From: REEB426 sp964551975
Lineage (GTDB): Bacteria > Actinomycetota > Actinomycetes > S36-B12
Assembly: GCA_964551975.1 (NCBI GenBank)
Contig: CAZKFI010000059.1
Coordinates: 1-15,802 of the forward strand
Direction of reading: 5' to 3'
DNA length: 15,802 bases
Positions within the stretch are counted from its first letter, which is position 1. Each line of letters begins with the position of its first letter. The position numbers were made by a program, and so were the translations under genes. A model generated the notes under the pieces. It did not search any database, was not told the DNA's origin, and worked only from the letters and a program-made list of their open reading frames with translations. Positions 6,307 through 13,435 of this stretch are shown here, piece after piece.

Positions 6307-6452
6307 TGAAAAGGCCCTGGCTTTGCTGGGCTCCTTGACCTAACGACGTCGCATAGATGTCAGACCCCACGAGCACAATCCGAAAGCTCAGATTGCACGT
6401 GACGCCACTGACCGCAAAATCCGCAACGACAACGCGACTCAAGGAGCAGCTC

Positions 6453-6695
6453 ATGAATCCCATGAACAACGTGATCGACCTCGCTGAATTCCGCAAGCGA
6501 AAGTTGATGAATGAAAGTGATGGCGCGGCCTGGCTGCGAATCTTTGTGGCAAACAACGGCCTCTCCAGGGCCGAGCGCACCTTGCCTCCGTTGCCGCGCA
6601 GGCCATATGACGCACCGCGCCCCTCGAGCCGGGTCAACCCCCTTGATGTCGATGCGGTGCCCCCGTCAGTTCAGCGACCAGTCGGCCTCAACTGA
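6453..6695 (+). CDS. Small protein of unknown function
   Basis: The protein has 80 residues. ATG 6453 is preceded by AAGGAG at good spacing. An in-frame ATG at 6357 lacks a ribosome site. The N-terminus (NNVIDLAEFRKRKLM) is polar and helical and resembles the start of many small soluble bacterial proteins. The C-terminal half is rich in proline and arginine (LPPLPRRPYDAPRP) and looks disordered. There is no signal peptide or membrane segment. The last ~30 bp overlap the 3' end of the convergent ABC-F gene. I do not recognise a family. Confidence 0.45.
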   Translation: MNPMNNVIDLAEFRKRKLMNESDGAAWLRIFVANNGLSRAERTLPPLPRRPYDAPRPSSRVNPLDVDAVPPSVQRPVGLN

Positions 6696-8342
6696 TTCGA
6701 CGACGGATCCGTCCGCCCGGAAAATCCAGAATCGATCAAAGCCGCGGGCGAACCAGCGGTCATGGGTAACCGCGAGGACGGTTCCTTCGAATGCGGCGAG
6801 GCCGTCCTCGAGCGCCTGGGCACTGGCGAGGTCGAGATTGTCCGTCGGCTCATCGAGCAGGAGCAGGTTCACGCCTGAGAGTTCGAGAATCAAGATTTGG
6901 AAGCGGGCCTGCTGCCCACCCGAAAGGGTTTGGTACTGCTGCTCCCCGGCGGCCGCGAGTTCGTAGCGGTCGAGGGCTCGGGCTGCCTCCGGTCGCCCCA
7001 TACCCGCCCGCCCGTGCCCGGCGGCGAGTCCGTCACCGCGGTGCAGGATCTCCAACAGGGTTCGGCCATGCAGATCCGCACGCGACAAGTTCTGGGCAAA
7101 CCACCCTGGCCGCACCCGCGAGCCGAGTCGGGCGACGCCATCGTGGCGGACGGGTTGGATGACAGTGTCGCCGAACGGACGATGCTCAGGCTCAGGGTCG
7201 GTACCTCCGGCCGCGAGCAGGCGAAGCAGATGCGACTTGCCCGACCCGTTCGGGCCGAGAATTGCAATCCGCTCACCAAACCACGCCTCCGCGTCGAATG
7301 GTGAAGTCAGGCCGTCCAGGGCCAGCGCCGTGCAGGTAACCGCGCGTTTGGCCGTGCGACTTCCACCCAAGCGCATGCGCACCTGCTGGGTTCGCGGTAC
7401 CGCGGTCGGTGGCCCTGCGGCCTCGAACTTGGCCAAGCGGGTCTGCGCCGCCTGATAGCGAGAGGCCAAACCGTCGTTGTACGCAGCCTTCGTGCGCAGG
7501 GTGAGGACGAGTGTCTTCAGCTGCTCGTGTTGTTCATCCCAGCGTCTGCGCAACTCCTCAAGTCGGGCGAACCTGTCCGCACGCGCCTGGGCGAAGGTCG
7601 CAAAGCCACCCCCGTGCACCCATGCACTGTTGCCCGCAGCGCCGAGTTCCACGCTCACCACATGGGTGGCGACCTCGCTGAGGAGTTCACGATCATGCGA
7701 GATGAGAACGACGGTCTTATCGGTCTGGCGAAGTCGGCGCTCGAGCCACTGCTTCGTCGGAACGTCGAGGGAGTTGTCGGGTTCGTCCAGCAGCAGGATG
7801 GCCTCCGGGCCGCGCAGGTACGACTCCAGCACCAAACGCTTTCGCTCTCCGCCGGACAGTGACGAGGCCAGGCGCCAGCGGATATTCGCGAACGGCTCAC
7901 CCAGGGCCGACATGGTGATCTCGTCCCAGCGCGCCTCGGCCTCGTAACCGCCGACATCTCCGAAATTCACCAGGGCGTGCGCATACGCAAGTTGATTGCT
8001 CTCGATGTCATCGTCCATCAGCGCTAACTCACACGCATCCACGGCCTGCACTGCGGCACGGATCCTCGGGTCGCTGACTTCGACCAGCAGGTTGCGCACG
8101 GTGGCATCGTCGGTTTGGGCGACGAACTGTCGCATATACGCGAACGAGCCACCAAGAACGATCGAACCCTCATCCGGGGTCACTTCGCCGGCCATCATCC
8201 GCAGCAACGTGGTCTTACCCGATCCGTTGGGGCCCACGATCGCGGCAACCGCACCGCTCGGCACCCGAAACGAGACGTCGTGCAGCAGCATCCGGCCATC
8301 GGGGAGGCCGTAGTCAACATGCGCGACCTCGACATGCGTCAC
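6666..8342 (-). CDS. ABC-F family ATPase (ribosome-associated type)
   Basis: The protein has 558 residues with a GTG start. It has two ABC ATPase domains and no membrane segments. Domain 1: Walker A GPNGSGKT at 37-44, signature LSGGE at 162-166, Walker B with DEPDNSLD at 186-193, and H-loop SHD. Domain 2: GPNGSGKS at 363-370, LSGGQ at 473-477, DEPTDNLD at 497-504, and THD. The linker at about 245-330 is charged and helical, as expected for the P-site tRNA interaction motif. ABC-F proteins act on translating ribosomes, either as translation factors or as protection against ribosome-targeting antibiotics. Which role applies cannot be decided here. It is complete. A decayed copy of its C-terminal coding region sits at 13436-13492. 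Confidence 0.92.
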   Translation of the reverse strand: MTHVEVAHVDYGLPDGRMLLHDVSFRVPSGAVAAIVGPNGSGKTTLLRMMAGEVTPDEGSIVLGGSFAYMRQFVAQTDDATVRNLLVEVSDPRIRAAVQAVDACELALMDDDIESNQLAYAHALVNFGDVGGYEAEARWDEITMSALGEPFANIRWRLASSLSGGERKRLVLESYLRGPEAILLLDEPDNSLDVPTKQWLERRLRQTDKTVVLISHDRELLSEVATHVVSVELGAAGNSAWVHGGGFATFAQARADRFARLEELRRRWDEQHEQLKTLVLTLRTKAAYNDGLASRYQAAQTRLAKFEAAGPPTAVPRTQQVRMRLGGSRTAKRAVTCTALALDGLTSPFDAEAWFGERIAILGPNGSGKSHLLRLLAAGGTDPEPEHRPFGDTVIQPVRHDGVARLGSRVRPGWFAQNLSRADLHGRTLLEILHRGDGLAAGHGRAGMGRPEAARALDRYELAAAGEQQYQTLSGGQQARFQILILELSGVNLLLLDEPTDNLDLASAQALEDGLAAFEGTVLAVTHDRWFARGFDRFWIFRADGSVVESVEADWSLN

Positions 8343-8552
8343 GGTGCGCTACGAACCTGTCGCGTCACGCGCTGAAATTACACCGCAGCATTAATCCTCA
8401 GCACCACAGCCGCTCTCCACGGCCACGACTCAGACATCTTCGCCAAGGCGCACGCACCGACTTGAGCTGCCTGACCGCGTTGCATGAGATCCGTTATGCC
8501 TCAGTGCCTGACAGCGGAAGGGATGGACTCGGCGCGATGTGGTGCTACTCTG
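8343..8552. other. Intergenic region before the structured leader
   Basis: This holds the upstream region of the ABC-F gene (minus) and of the DUF3800 leader (plus). A weak plus-strand promoter, TGGACT (8524-8529) and TACTCT (8546-8551) spaced 16 bp, could drive the leader RNA. No complete gene is visible. Confidence 0.35.
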
Positions 8553-8630
8553 ACCCCGCTGGGCTGGCCGAAAGGCCTTGGTCCACCCTTTAGGCGGGGA
8601 CATCCCCCGCCTAATTGCATTTCGGGGGTG
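8553..8630 (+). ncRNA. Structured RNA leader upstream of DUF3800 (DUF3800-motif-like)
   Basis: Two strong hairpins lie directly before a DUF3800 coding start. Hairpin 1 is GGCC-GAAA-GGCC (8566-8577), a GNRA tetraloop. Hairpin 2 has a perfect 10-bp stem (8590-8599 with 8605-8614) and a 5-nt loop. The GGGGGTG at 8624-8630, which includes the likely GTG start, can pair with ACCCC (8553-8557) or with CACCC (8584-8588). CCCCGC (8554-8559) can also pair with GCGGGG (8594-8599). Structured RNA motifs upstream of DUF3800 genes are an established class. I assign this one by context and structure, not by a covariance-model search. Confidence 0.6.
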
Positions 8631-8909
8631 CTGTTGCGCGAGCTCAGCTTTTTCATTGATGAGTCAGGCGACTTCGGTCCATTCCAACAGCACTCACCCT
8701 TCTACGTTCTGAGCCTCGTTCTGCACGATCAGAGCGACAACATCTCTGGTCATCTGGACAAGATTCATGACGCCTTGCGGGCTCGCGGGCTGCCAGCCGA
8801 TCATGCGATCCACACAGGTCCGTTGATCCGAAGGGAGAATGACTACGAATTCCCACCGTCCGGCGGGTCACCCCCCGCACCTCTCATGAGGATCGGCATG
8901 TTCGGATAG
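8628..8909 (+). pseudogene. Truncated DUF3800 gene fused to an HDAC-gene relic
   Basis: From GTG 8628 (TTG 8634 is an alternative) the frame encodes a clear DUF3800 N-terminus. It shows FFIDESGDFG, SPFYVLSLVLHDQ and AIHTGPLIRRENDYE, with the acidic DESGD motif at the usual place. Full-length DUF3800 proteins are typically well over 200 residues. Here the match stops near 8850 after about 75 codons. The frame then runs 20 more codons into sequence homologous to the minus strand of the HDAC-like gene before stopping. DUF3800 is often associated with mobile elements and phage-related regions, and a nuclease-like role has been suggested. This copy should be non-functional, although its RNA leader is intact. 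Confidence 0.75.
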
Positions 8910-8975
8910 CCAGTGCACATCTCCTCTTCACCGTCCCCGACCGAAGCGGCTGGTTATGAACGCTGCGCATCGGGC
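8851..8975 (-). pseudogene. Decayed fragment of an HDAC-like gene
   Basis: Positions 8851-8910 match 9895-9954 in the intact HDAC-like gene at 55 of 60 positions, and 8921-8975 matches about 10115-10170 with some gaps. On the minus strand it still reads HNQPLR and, in another block, GYPNMPILM. The stretch coding about 54 residues between the blocks is deleted, a frameshift has occurred, and the position of the catalytic tyrosine (GGY) now encodes aspartate. It is therefore a paralogue remnant, not a gene. Confidence 0.8.
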
Positions 8976-9012
8976 TAACCTGACGGTGATCTGCCCCAAA
9001 CTGGCTCCGCCA

Positions 9013-9049
9013 TTGCAGTTGCGGCGAAAGTACCGGTATTTTGCCGGTA
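9013..9049 (+). promoter_or_regulatory. Leaderless promoter and operator of tacA
   Basis: TTGCAG (9013-9018) and TATTTT (9037-9042) are separated by 18 bases. The ATG at 9049 follows six bases later, so the mRNA is probably leaderless. Perfect 6-bp arms TACCGG (9031-9036) and CCGGTA (9044-9049) enclose the -10 box and the first base of the ATG, a good site for autorepression by TacA or TacAT. Confidence 0.6.
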
Positions 9050-9339
9050 TGACGCGTCGGGATCAGAAAGAGGCACTCGAGCGCATCGAGACCCGCGTCA
9101 GTCCTGCCGACCGGGCTCGGATTGGTGCGGCCGCGGTTGCCCGTCACGAGTCCGTCGCGAGTTTTGTCCAGCGCGCAGCCCTCAAGGAGGCCGACGAAGT
9201 CCTTGGACGCGAGGTCGACGTGACCAGGATGCCTGTCGATCAGTTCGAAGGTCTCATGGCCGCACTTGACTGTCCGACCGAACCGATTGCTGAGGTCGTG
9301 CAACTCGCAGCCCGCGACCGCGCGTTCTCTCGTCGCTAG
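9049..9339 (+). CDS. tacA: TacA-type (DUF1778) ribbon-helix-helix antitoxin
   Basis: The protein has 96 residues. ATG 9049 is chosen because it follows a -10 box and lies in an operator-like dyad. An in-frame ATG at 8956 falls in relic sequence. The N-terminus (ALERIETRVSPADRARIGAAAVARHESVASFVQRAAL) is the DUF1778 ribbon-helix-helix DNA-binding domain. The C-terminal part (residues about 60-96, with DQFEGLMAALDCPTEP) wraps the acetyltransferase toxin. The GNAT toxin frame follows and is shifted by one base. TacA both represses the operon and blocks the toxin. Confidence 0.87.
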   Translation: MTRRDQKEALERIETRVSPADRARIGAAAVARHESVASFVQRAALKEADEVLGREVDVTRMPVDQFEGLMAALDCPTEPIAEVVQLAARDRAFSRR

Positions 9340-9359
9340 TTGCGCTCCTCTCCGAGGCT

Positions 9360-9845
9360 CTGTCTGACCATCACGACCTTGACCCGTTCGAGTCTGATCG
9401 GGCGAAACTGAATCAGTGGCTTAAACAAGAGGCGCGCAGGGTTCATCACGCTGGTAGGGCTCGCGTCACGGTCTGGACTGACGAAGTAACGGGGGTTGTC
9501 GTGGGCTACTACGCCATCGCGCCAACCAACGTTGCTCCTGACGGACTAAGCAGGAACGCCCGCGCCGGAAAGTCGGGCCCGATCCCCGGGTACCTCATCG
9601 CGAAGCTTGCGCTGGGCCAACAGTTGATGGGCACCGGATTGGGCGGTCAACTGCTGCTTGACGCATTGGAGACCGTGACGGCAGCAGCCAACGTGGCCGG
9701 TGGGCGTCTGGTCGTCGTTGACGCGATAGACGAGAGAGCCCACGGCTTCTATGCGCACTACGGGTTCACGCCCATCGCGGGCAGCATGCGACTCTTCGCT
9801 CGGATCGATGCCGTGAGCGCATCTATCGCGCATGCCCAGACATGA
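9360..9845 (+). CDS. tacT: TacT-type GNAT acetyltransferase toxin, start codon unclear
   Basis: The conserved protein begins near LSDHHDLDPF and continues VTVWTD, VVGYYAIAPTNVAPDGL and GPIPGYLIAKLALG. It then shows an acetyl-CoA loop QQLMGTGLGGQLLLDALE, GGRLVVVDAID, and GFYAHYGF with the usual C-terminal tyrosine. This is the TacT family, which acetylates the amino acid on aminoacyl-tRNA and stops translation. The frame is open from 9294 to 9845 but has no ATG, GTG or TTG until GTG 9501, which would remove about 50 conserved residues. I give CTG 9360 as a notional start (161 residues). The toxin may use a rare start, arise by frameshifting from tacA, or be silenced. The domain is otherwise intact. 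Confidence 0.75.
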   Translation: MSDHHDLDPFESDRAKLNQWLKQEARRVHHAGRARVTVWTDEVTGVVVGYYAIAPTNVAPDGLSRNARAGKSGPIPGYLIAKLALGQQLMGTGLGGQLLLDALETVTAAANVAGGRLVVVDAIDERAHGFYAHYGFTPIAGSMRLFARIDAVSASIAHAQT

Positions 9846-9847
9846 GA

Positions 9848-10765
9848 TCAGACCGCATTCAACGCCCCAGCTATAGCGCCCCACGCCAACGGTGTCCCAC
9901 CATCCGGCTGGTAACCCCCCGCACCTCCCATGAGGATCGGCATGTTCGGGTAGCGAGCACGCACCAGCCCCACAGCGTCTTCTAGTCCACGGATTGTGTA
10001 CTGCAACCCGGTGAGTGGATCATTTGCCAGCCCGTCGGCACCTGCTGCCACGAACAGCATCGTCGGCTCGAACTCCTCACACAACGACAGGAACCTCTCA
10101 ACCGCTTGGCGCAACTCCCCATCACCATCGCCCGCCCGAAGCGGCTGGTTATAAACCCTGCACTCCGGCACATCACCAAGCCCGGTGCCGGGAAAAATCC
10201 CGCCCTGGTGCACGCTGAACGTCAAGATTCCCGCGTCATCGAACAGTAGGTTCTCTGTGCCATCGCCGTGGTGCGCATCGACATCGAGAATGGCCACCCG
10301 CCGACCCGCCTCCTGCGCAATCTTGGCTGCGATCGCAAAGTCCGCGAACACACAAAACCCACTCGAGCGATCGACCTGCGCATGGTGCTTGGCACCGGGC
10401 AAGTTGACGGCCAACGTGGTCTGCCCCTCCAGCAGCGCCTCCAACCCGGTCAACGTCCCACCCACGAATAGTTGCGCCAGCTCTGCCAAGTCGGGCCGCC
10501 CGCCACGCCATTCATCACAGGTGTGCTCGACCGTGACCTGATGGATGTATTCAGCGGTATGCACGCGCTGCAGTTCACTCACGGTAGCCATGCGCGGTGT
10601 CACAACTCGTGGCGGTGAAACATTCGACCGATCTGTGTGATGCAGGTTCATCATTACGGCGTTGAAACCATTGACGAAGCGCCGACCCTGGGTCGGGTGG
10701 TGGTCGTCGAAGATCCAGTTCGCATACTCGTTACTGTGAATGATGATTGGTCCACCCATAGGCAT
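9848..10765 (-). CDS. HDAC-like zinc amidohydrolase (AcuC/acetylpolyamine-type)
   Basis: The protein has 305 residues from ATG 10765, with AAAGGG upstream. It carries the full arginase/deacetylase active site: the His pair in PGAKHHA (127-128), zinc ligands in DVDAHHGDGT (D163, H165) and in GADGLANDPL (D244), and the transition-state tyrosine in GGAGGY (Y285). It would remove acyl groups from acetyl-lysine, acetylpolyamines or similar amides in the cytosol. Substrate choice among AcuC, acetylpolyamine and protein deacetylases cannot be read. It converges on tacT with a 2-bp gap, and tacT is itself an acetyltransferase, which is suggestive only. A 23-bp motif shared with the HD gene lies 91 bp upstream. 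A decayed paralogue fragment sits at 8851-8975. Confidence 0.88.
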   Translation of the reverse strand: MPMGGPIIIHSNEYANWIFDDHHPTQGRRFVNGFNAVMMNLHHTDRSNVSPPRVVTPRMATVSELQRVHTAEYIHQVTVEHTCDEWRGGRPDLAELAQLFVGGTLTGLEALLEGQTTLAVNLPGAKHHAQVDRSSGFCVFADFAIAAKIAQEAGRRVAILDVDAHHGDGTENLLFDDAGILTFSVHQGGIFPGTGLGDVPECRVYNQPLRAGDGDGELRQAVERFLSLCEEFEPTMLFVAAGADGLANDPLTGLQYTIRGLEDAVGLVRARYPNMPILMGGAGGYQPDGGTPLAWGAIAGALNAV

Positions 10766-10856
10766 TCACCCTTTCCCAAAGATCTCACCAGCGCCGCGTA
10801 CGCAGGTCGAGCCGCTGTCAGCCTGAGAGCTACGACCCGCGCATCATGAACACCGT

Positions 10857-10879
10857 CAGTGTGCAACACACCTCTGACA
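10857..10879. promoter_or_regulatory. Shared 23-bp motif upstream of the HDAC-like gene
   Basis: GTGTG-CAA-CACAC dyad, with 21 of 23 positions identical to 4883-4905 ahead of the HD gene. On the minus strand a GATAAA, a possible -10 box, lies immediately upstream, so the dyad would sit at the transcription start. Confidence 0.5.
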
Positions 10880-10990
10880 TTTATCAGTGCAGCGAGCGAG
10901 CACCACTGACGAACATTGAGACAAAGACCAACTGGGGGCGCATTGGCATGCAGTCCAGTGAAAACTCAGTAGCGAGCAGAATTACCCTCG

Positions 10991-11842
10991 TCAGTTGGTC
11001 GATCCGGCCGAGCCCTCGATCCAGGTCAGCAGGGCATCCAGCGGCCGTTCCCAGCCAGCATCGAGCATCAAGTCGTGGCCGATCCCGTCGAACCAGAGTG
11101 GCTTGACTCGGTAGGCGTTCGCGGTCTGCTGCACAGCCCAGGCCGGCACGACCCGATCTCCTCGAACGCCCATCACCAGCACTGGGGCACGCACCGGTCC
11201 GATGCGGCGTGGCACGAGCAATTGGTACTGGGCTAGCGGTGCCTCGCGACCGAGTCGATCGATGTACTGCGCTGCGGTCACCCGATCCAGGCCGACGAAC
11301 AGATCGCGGGCCCGAAAGGGAAGGGTGCCGCCGGCGAGTACTTGCAGCGCATCCAATGGTCGGTCGCGAGCCAGCGATGCCAGGATCGCGGCCGATCCGC
11401 CGAGGGGCGCCGGAGTCATCAGCACGAGGCCGCGCGGCTGGTAGCGATCAACGACGAGCTGGGCGATGAGTGCCCCCATTGAGTGACCCACCAGGATCGG
11501 CGGCTGGGGAAGTCCGGTGATGACCTGCAGGACGTCGTGCACGTAGTCACGCATCAGGGTCCGCGTCAGGCGTCTGCTGCCACCTGATCCACCGTGACCG
11601 CGCAATGAGACCGCGTACGCCGGAAAGCCTCGAGCAGCCGCCGCCGGCAACCAATGTTCGGCGAAGCACCACGCACCGTGCGCAAGGCCGTGCACGAACA
11701 GCACCGGTGGTTTGCGCTCCGACCGCGCACGCTCATCCCAACCATCCGGTACCGCTGCGAGCACCTCGCGATGCACCCCGACCGGGGGCAGTGCCCAGTC
11801 CCAGGGGCGCATCACCTGAGAGCCGGAGCGCCTGAGAGTCAT
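10991..11842 (-). CDS. Alpha/beta hydrolase
   Basis: The protein has 283 residues. ATG 11842 overlaps the stop of the upstream monooxygenase gene (ATGA), so the two are translationally coupled. The open frame upstream of this ATG only shadows the monooxygenase. The fold is clear: an oxyanion region HGLAHGAW at 51-58, nucleophile elbow GHSMG with S121, acid D229 (GVRGDRVVP) and base H256 (GIGHD). It is a cytosolic lipase/esterase-like enzyme. Pairing with a flavin monooxygenase suggests the classic order in which a ketone is oxidised to an ester and the ester is hydrolysed, but the substrate is unknown. Confidence 0.87.
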   Translation of the reverse strand: MTLRRSGSQVMRPWDWALPPVGVHREVLAAVPDGWDERARSERKPPVLFVHGLAHGAWCFAEHWLPAAAARGFPAYAVSLRGHGGSGGSRRLTRTLMRDYVHDVLQVITGLPQPPILVGHSMGALIAQLVVDRYQPRGLVLMTPAPLGGSAAILASLARDRPLDALQVLAGGTLPFRARDLFVGLDRVTAAQYIDRLGREAPLAQYQLLVPRRIGPVRAPVLVMGVRGDRVVPAWAVQQTANAYRVKPLWFDGIGHDLMLDAGWERPLDALLTWIEGSAGSTN

Positions 11843-13230
11843 CGTGCCGCTGACCGGGCCAGTGGGTTTGAACCGGTGAATGCACCGTTCCGGTTCCCTA
11901 GCCGGCCCTCCAGTTGGTGCAGGTCTGCGGCAAGCACCCGCAAATAGTCCTGGTGCGCGATCTCGTAGTAGTGACGAGTCGACTCCTTGTACTTGGCACC
12001 ACCGTCCGTTCGCTCCCCGACTCGGCGAATCACCTCGCGGTGATACGCCTGCGCGGCAGCAGGATCGGATCGCAGCAGCGCGGCGTAGGTAGCGATCAGC
12101 ATCCCCTGCCAGTGCGCGATGGTCCACTGCCCACTGTCCGGTTGGATCAGGCCAGCGACTGCCAGCGTGGGAGTGGACGGGGTGAAGATCTGACGTGCCA
12201 GGACAGGGTGGTCGCCGATCACGTTGAGCCATGAGGGGTCAATGAACGAAAAGTGCGCCAGGTAGCCGGTGCAGCAGATGACCAGGTCGACCTCCGCACT
12301 GCTGCCGTCCACGAAGTGCACGCGTGGTCCATCGAAGCGATCGACATCCGGCTTGGGCGTGATGTCGCCGTGCCCGACGTAGTAGACGAGTTGCTGATTG
12401 ACGATCGGATGGGTCTCGTAGAAGGCGTGATCTGGGGTCGGCAATCCGAACTTCGCCACGTCGCCGACCGTCAGACGCAGCACCGCCTTATACATGGCGC
12501 GGCGCACCGACAGCGGCACCCGCAGGGCCAGCAGCAGGTCCGCGGTCTGGTCGGACGGTCGACCCAGGGCGTACTTCGGGTTGTAGTAGTAACCACGGCG
12601 AGTGGAGTGCAGCACGCTGCCTGCGTGCTGGGCAGCCTCCACCGCGATATCGCATCCGGTGTTGCCTGCCCCGATCACCAGCACCCGCCGGCCGCGCAAC
12701 ATATCGGCGGACTTGTAGTCAGCCGAGTGCCGCAGCTCCCCGGTGAAGGACTCCAGGCCCGGGTATTGAGGCATCTTCGGCACCCAGTTGTGGCCGTTGG
12801 CGATCACCACGCCGGCGAAGCGCTGCTGGGTGTGTTCTCCGTTCGCCCGGTTCTGCCAGGTGACCTGCCAACCACCGGAAGGCTCGGATTCCACCGCGGT
12901 GACCTCGCTGCGAAAGTGAATGCGTTCACGCAGGCCGAAGTGATCGGCGTAGGAACGCAGGTACGCATGGACCTGCCAGTGCGATGGGTAGTCGGGGTAC
13001 GCATCCGGCATCGGGAAGTCCGGAAACTGGGTGAACGGCTTGGTCGAGATCAGGTGCGTGGACTGGTAGACCCGGGAGGTCTCCCCATGGAAGTTCCAGT
13101 TGCCGCCGACGTCATCGGAGCGCTCGAAGCCTTCGACCTCGATGCCCAGTTGCCCCAAAGCCTTGGTCGCTGCCAGCCCATGCGGCCCAGCGCCGATCAC
13201 TGCCCAACGGTCGGGATGAGGTGCATTCAT
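11839..13230 (-). CDS. Flavin-dependent monooxygenase (FMO/Baeyer-Villiger-like)
   Basis: The protein has 463 residues from ATG 13230. A GTG at 13251 would add seven residues. It has an FAD-binding Rossmann motif GAGPHG at 13-18, FERSDDVGGNW at 35-45, the FMO fingerprint FTGELRHSADY at 162-172, an NADPH-binding GAGNTG at 187-192, and the CTGY motif. The fingerprint ends in tyrosine, as in FMOs, whereas Baeyer-Villiger enzymes usually have tryptophan or proline. It should hydroxylate or insert oxygen using NADPH and O2. It is the first gene of a two-gene operon with the alpha/beta hydrolase. The C-terminus is of normal length. Both N- and S-oxidation and Baeyer-Villiger activity are possible. 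Confidence 0.9.
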   Translation of the reverse strand: MNAPHPDRWAVIGAGPHGLAATKALGQLGIEVEGFERSDDVGGNWNFHGETSRVYQSTHLISTKPFTQFPDFPMPDAYPDYPSHWQVHAYLRSYADHFGLRERIHFRSEVTAVESEPSGGWQVTWQNRANGEHTQQRFAGVVIANGHNWVPKMPQYPGLESFTGELRHSADYKSADMLRGRRVLVIGAGNTGCDIAVEAAQHAGSVLHSTRRGYYYNPKYALGRPSDQTADLLLALRVPLSVRRAMYKAVLRLTVGDVAKFGLPTPDHAFYETHPIVNQQLVYYVGHGDITPKPDVDRFDGPRVHFVDGSSAEVDLVICCTGYLAHFSFIDPSWLNVIGDHPVLARQIFTPSTPTLAVAGLIQPDSGQWTIAHWQGMLIATYAALLRSDPAAAQAYHREVIRRVGERTDGGAKYKESTRHYYEIAHQDYLRVLAADLHQLEGRLGNRNGAFTGSNPLARSAAR

Positions 13231-13435
13231 GGGCCCACCGCCTGGTCGCACGTCTGAACTGCCCGCAGCCTAGGCCACTAGCGGAATACAGGGGACGCAG
13301 CACTGGCATCCTCTCTCCGCTTCGTAGCAGCAAGACCGCCGAGCGGACGGATGCGGATTTCGCAGTGCTGGTCGATCACTGATGAGGGGTCGAATCTGTG
13401 CCGTGGCCTCCGTCGGCGTCGGTCAGCCTGAATCA

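Noticed and set aside
8400..8470. Plus-strand reading HGHDSDIFAKAHA before the DUF3800 leader
   Set aside because: It is short, without a start codon or family match. It could be another gene fragment but there is no supporting evidence.
11843..12232. N-terminal extension of the alpha/beta hydrolase
   Set aside because: The extension lies entirely inside the monooxygenase gene, has low-complexity Arg/Pro content, and an ATGA overlap start at 11842 fits the family length.
12253..13257. A 334-codon plus-strand frame opposite the monooxygenase
   Set aside because: The minus strand encodes an unmistakable FMO with all motifs. The plus reading is its reverse-strand shadow.
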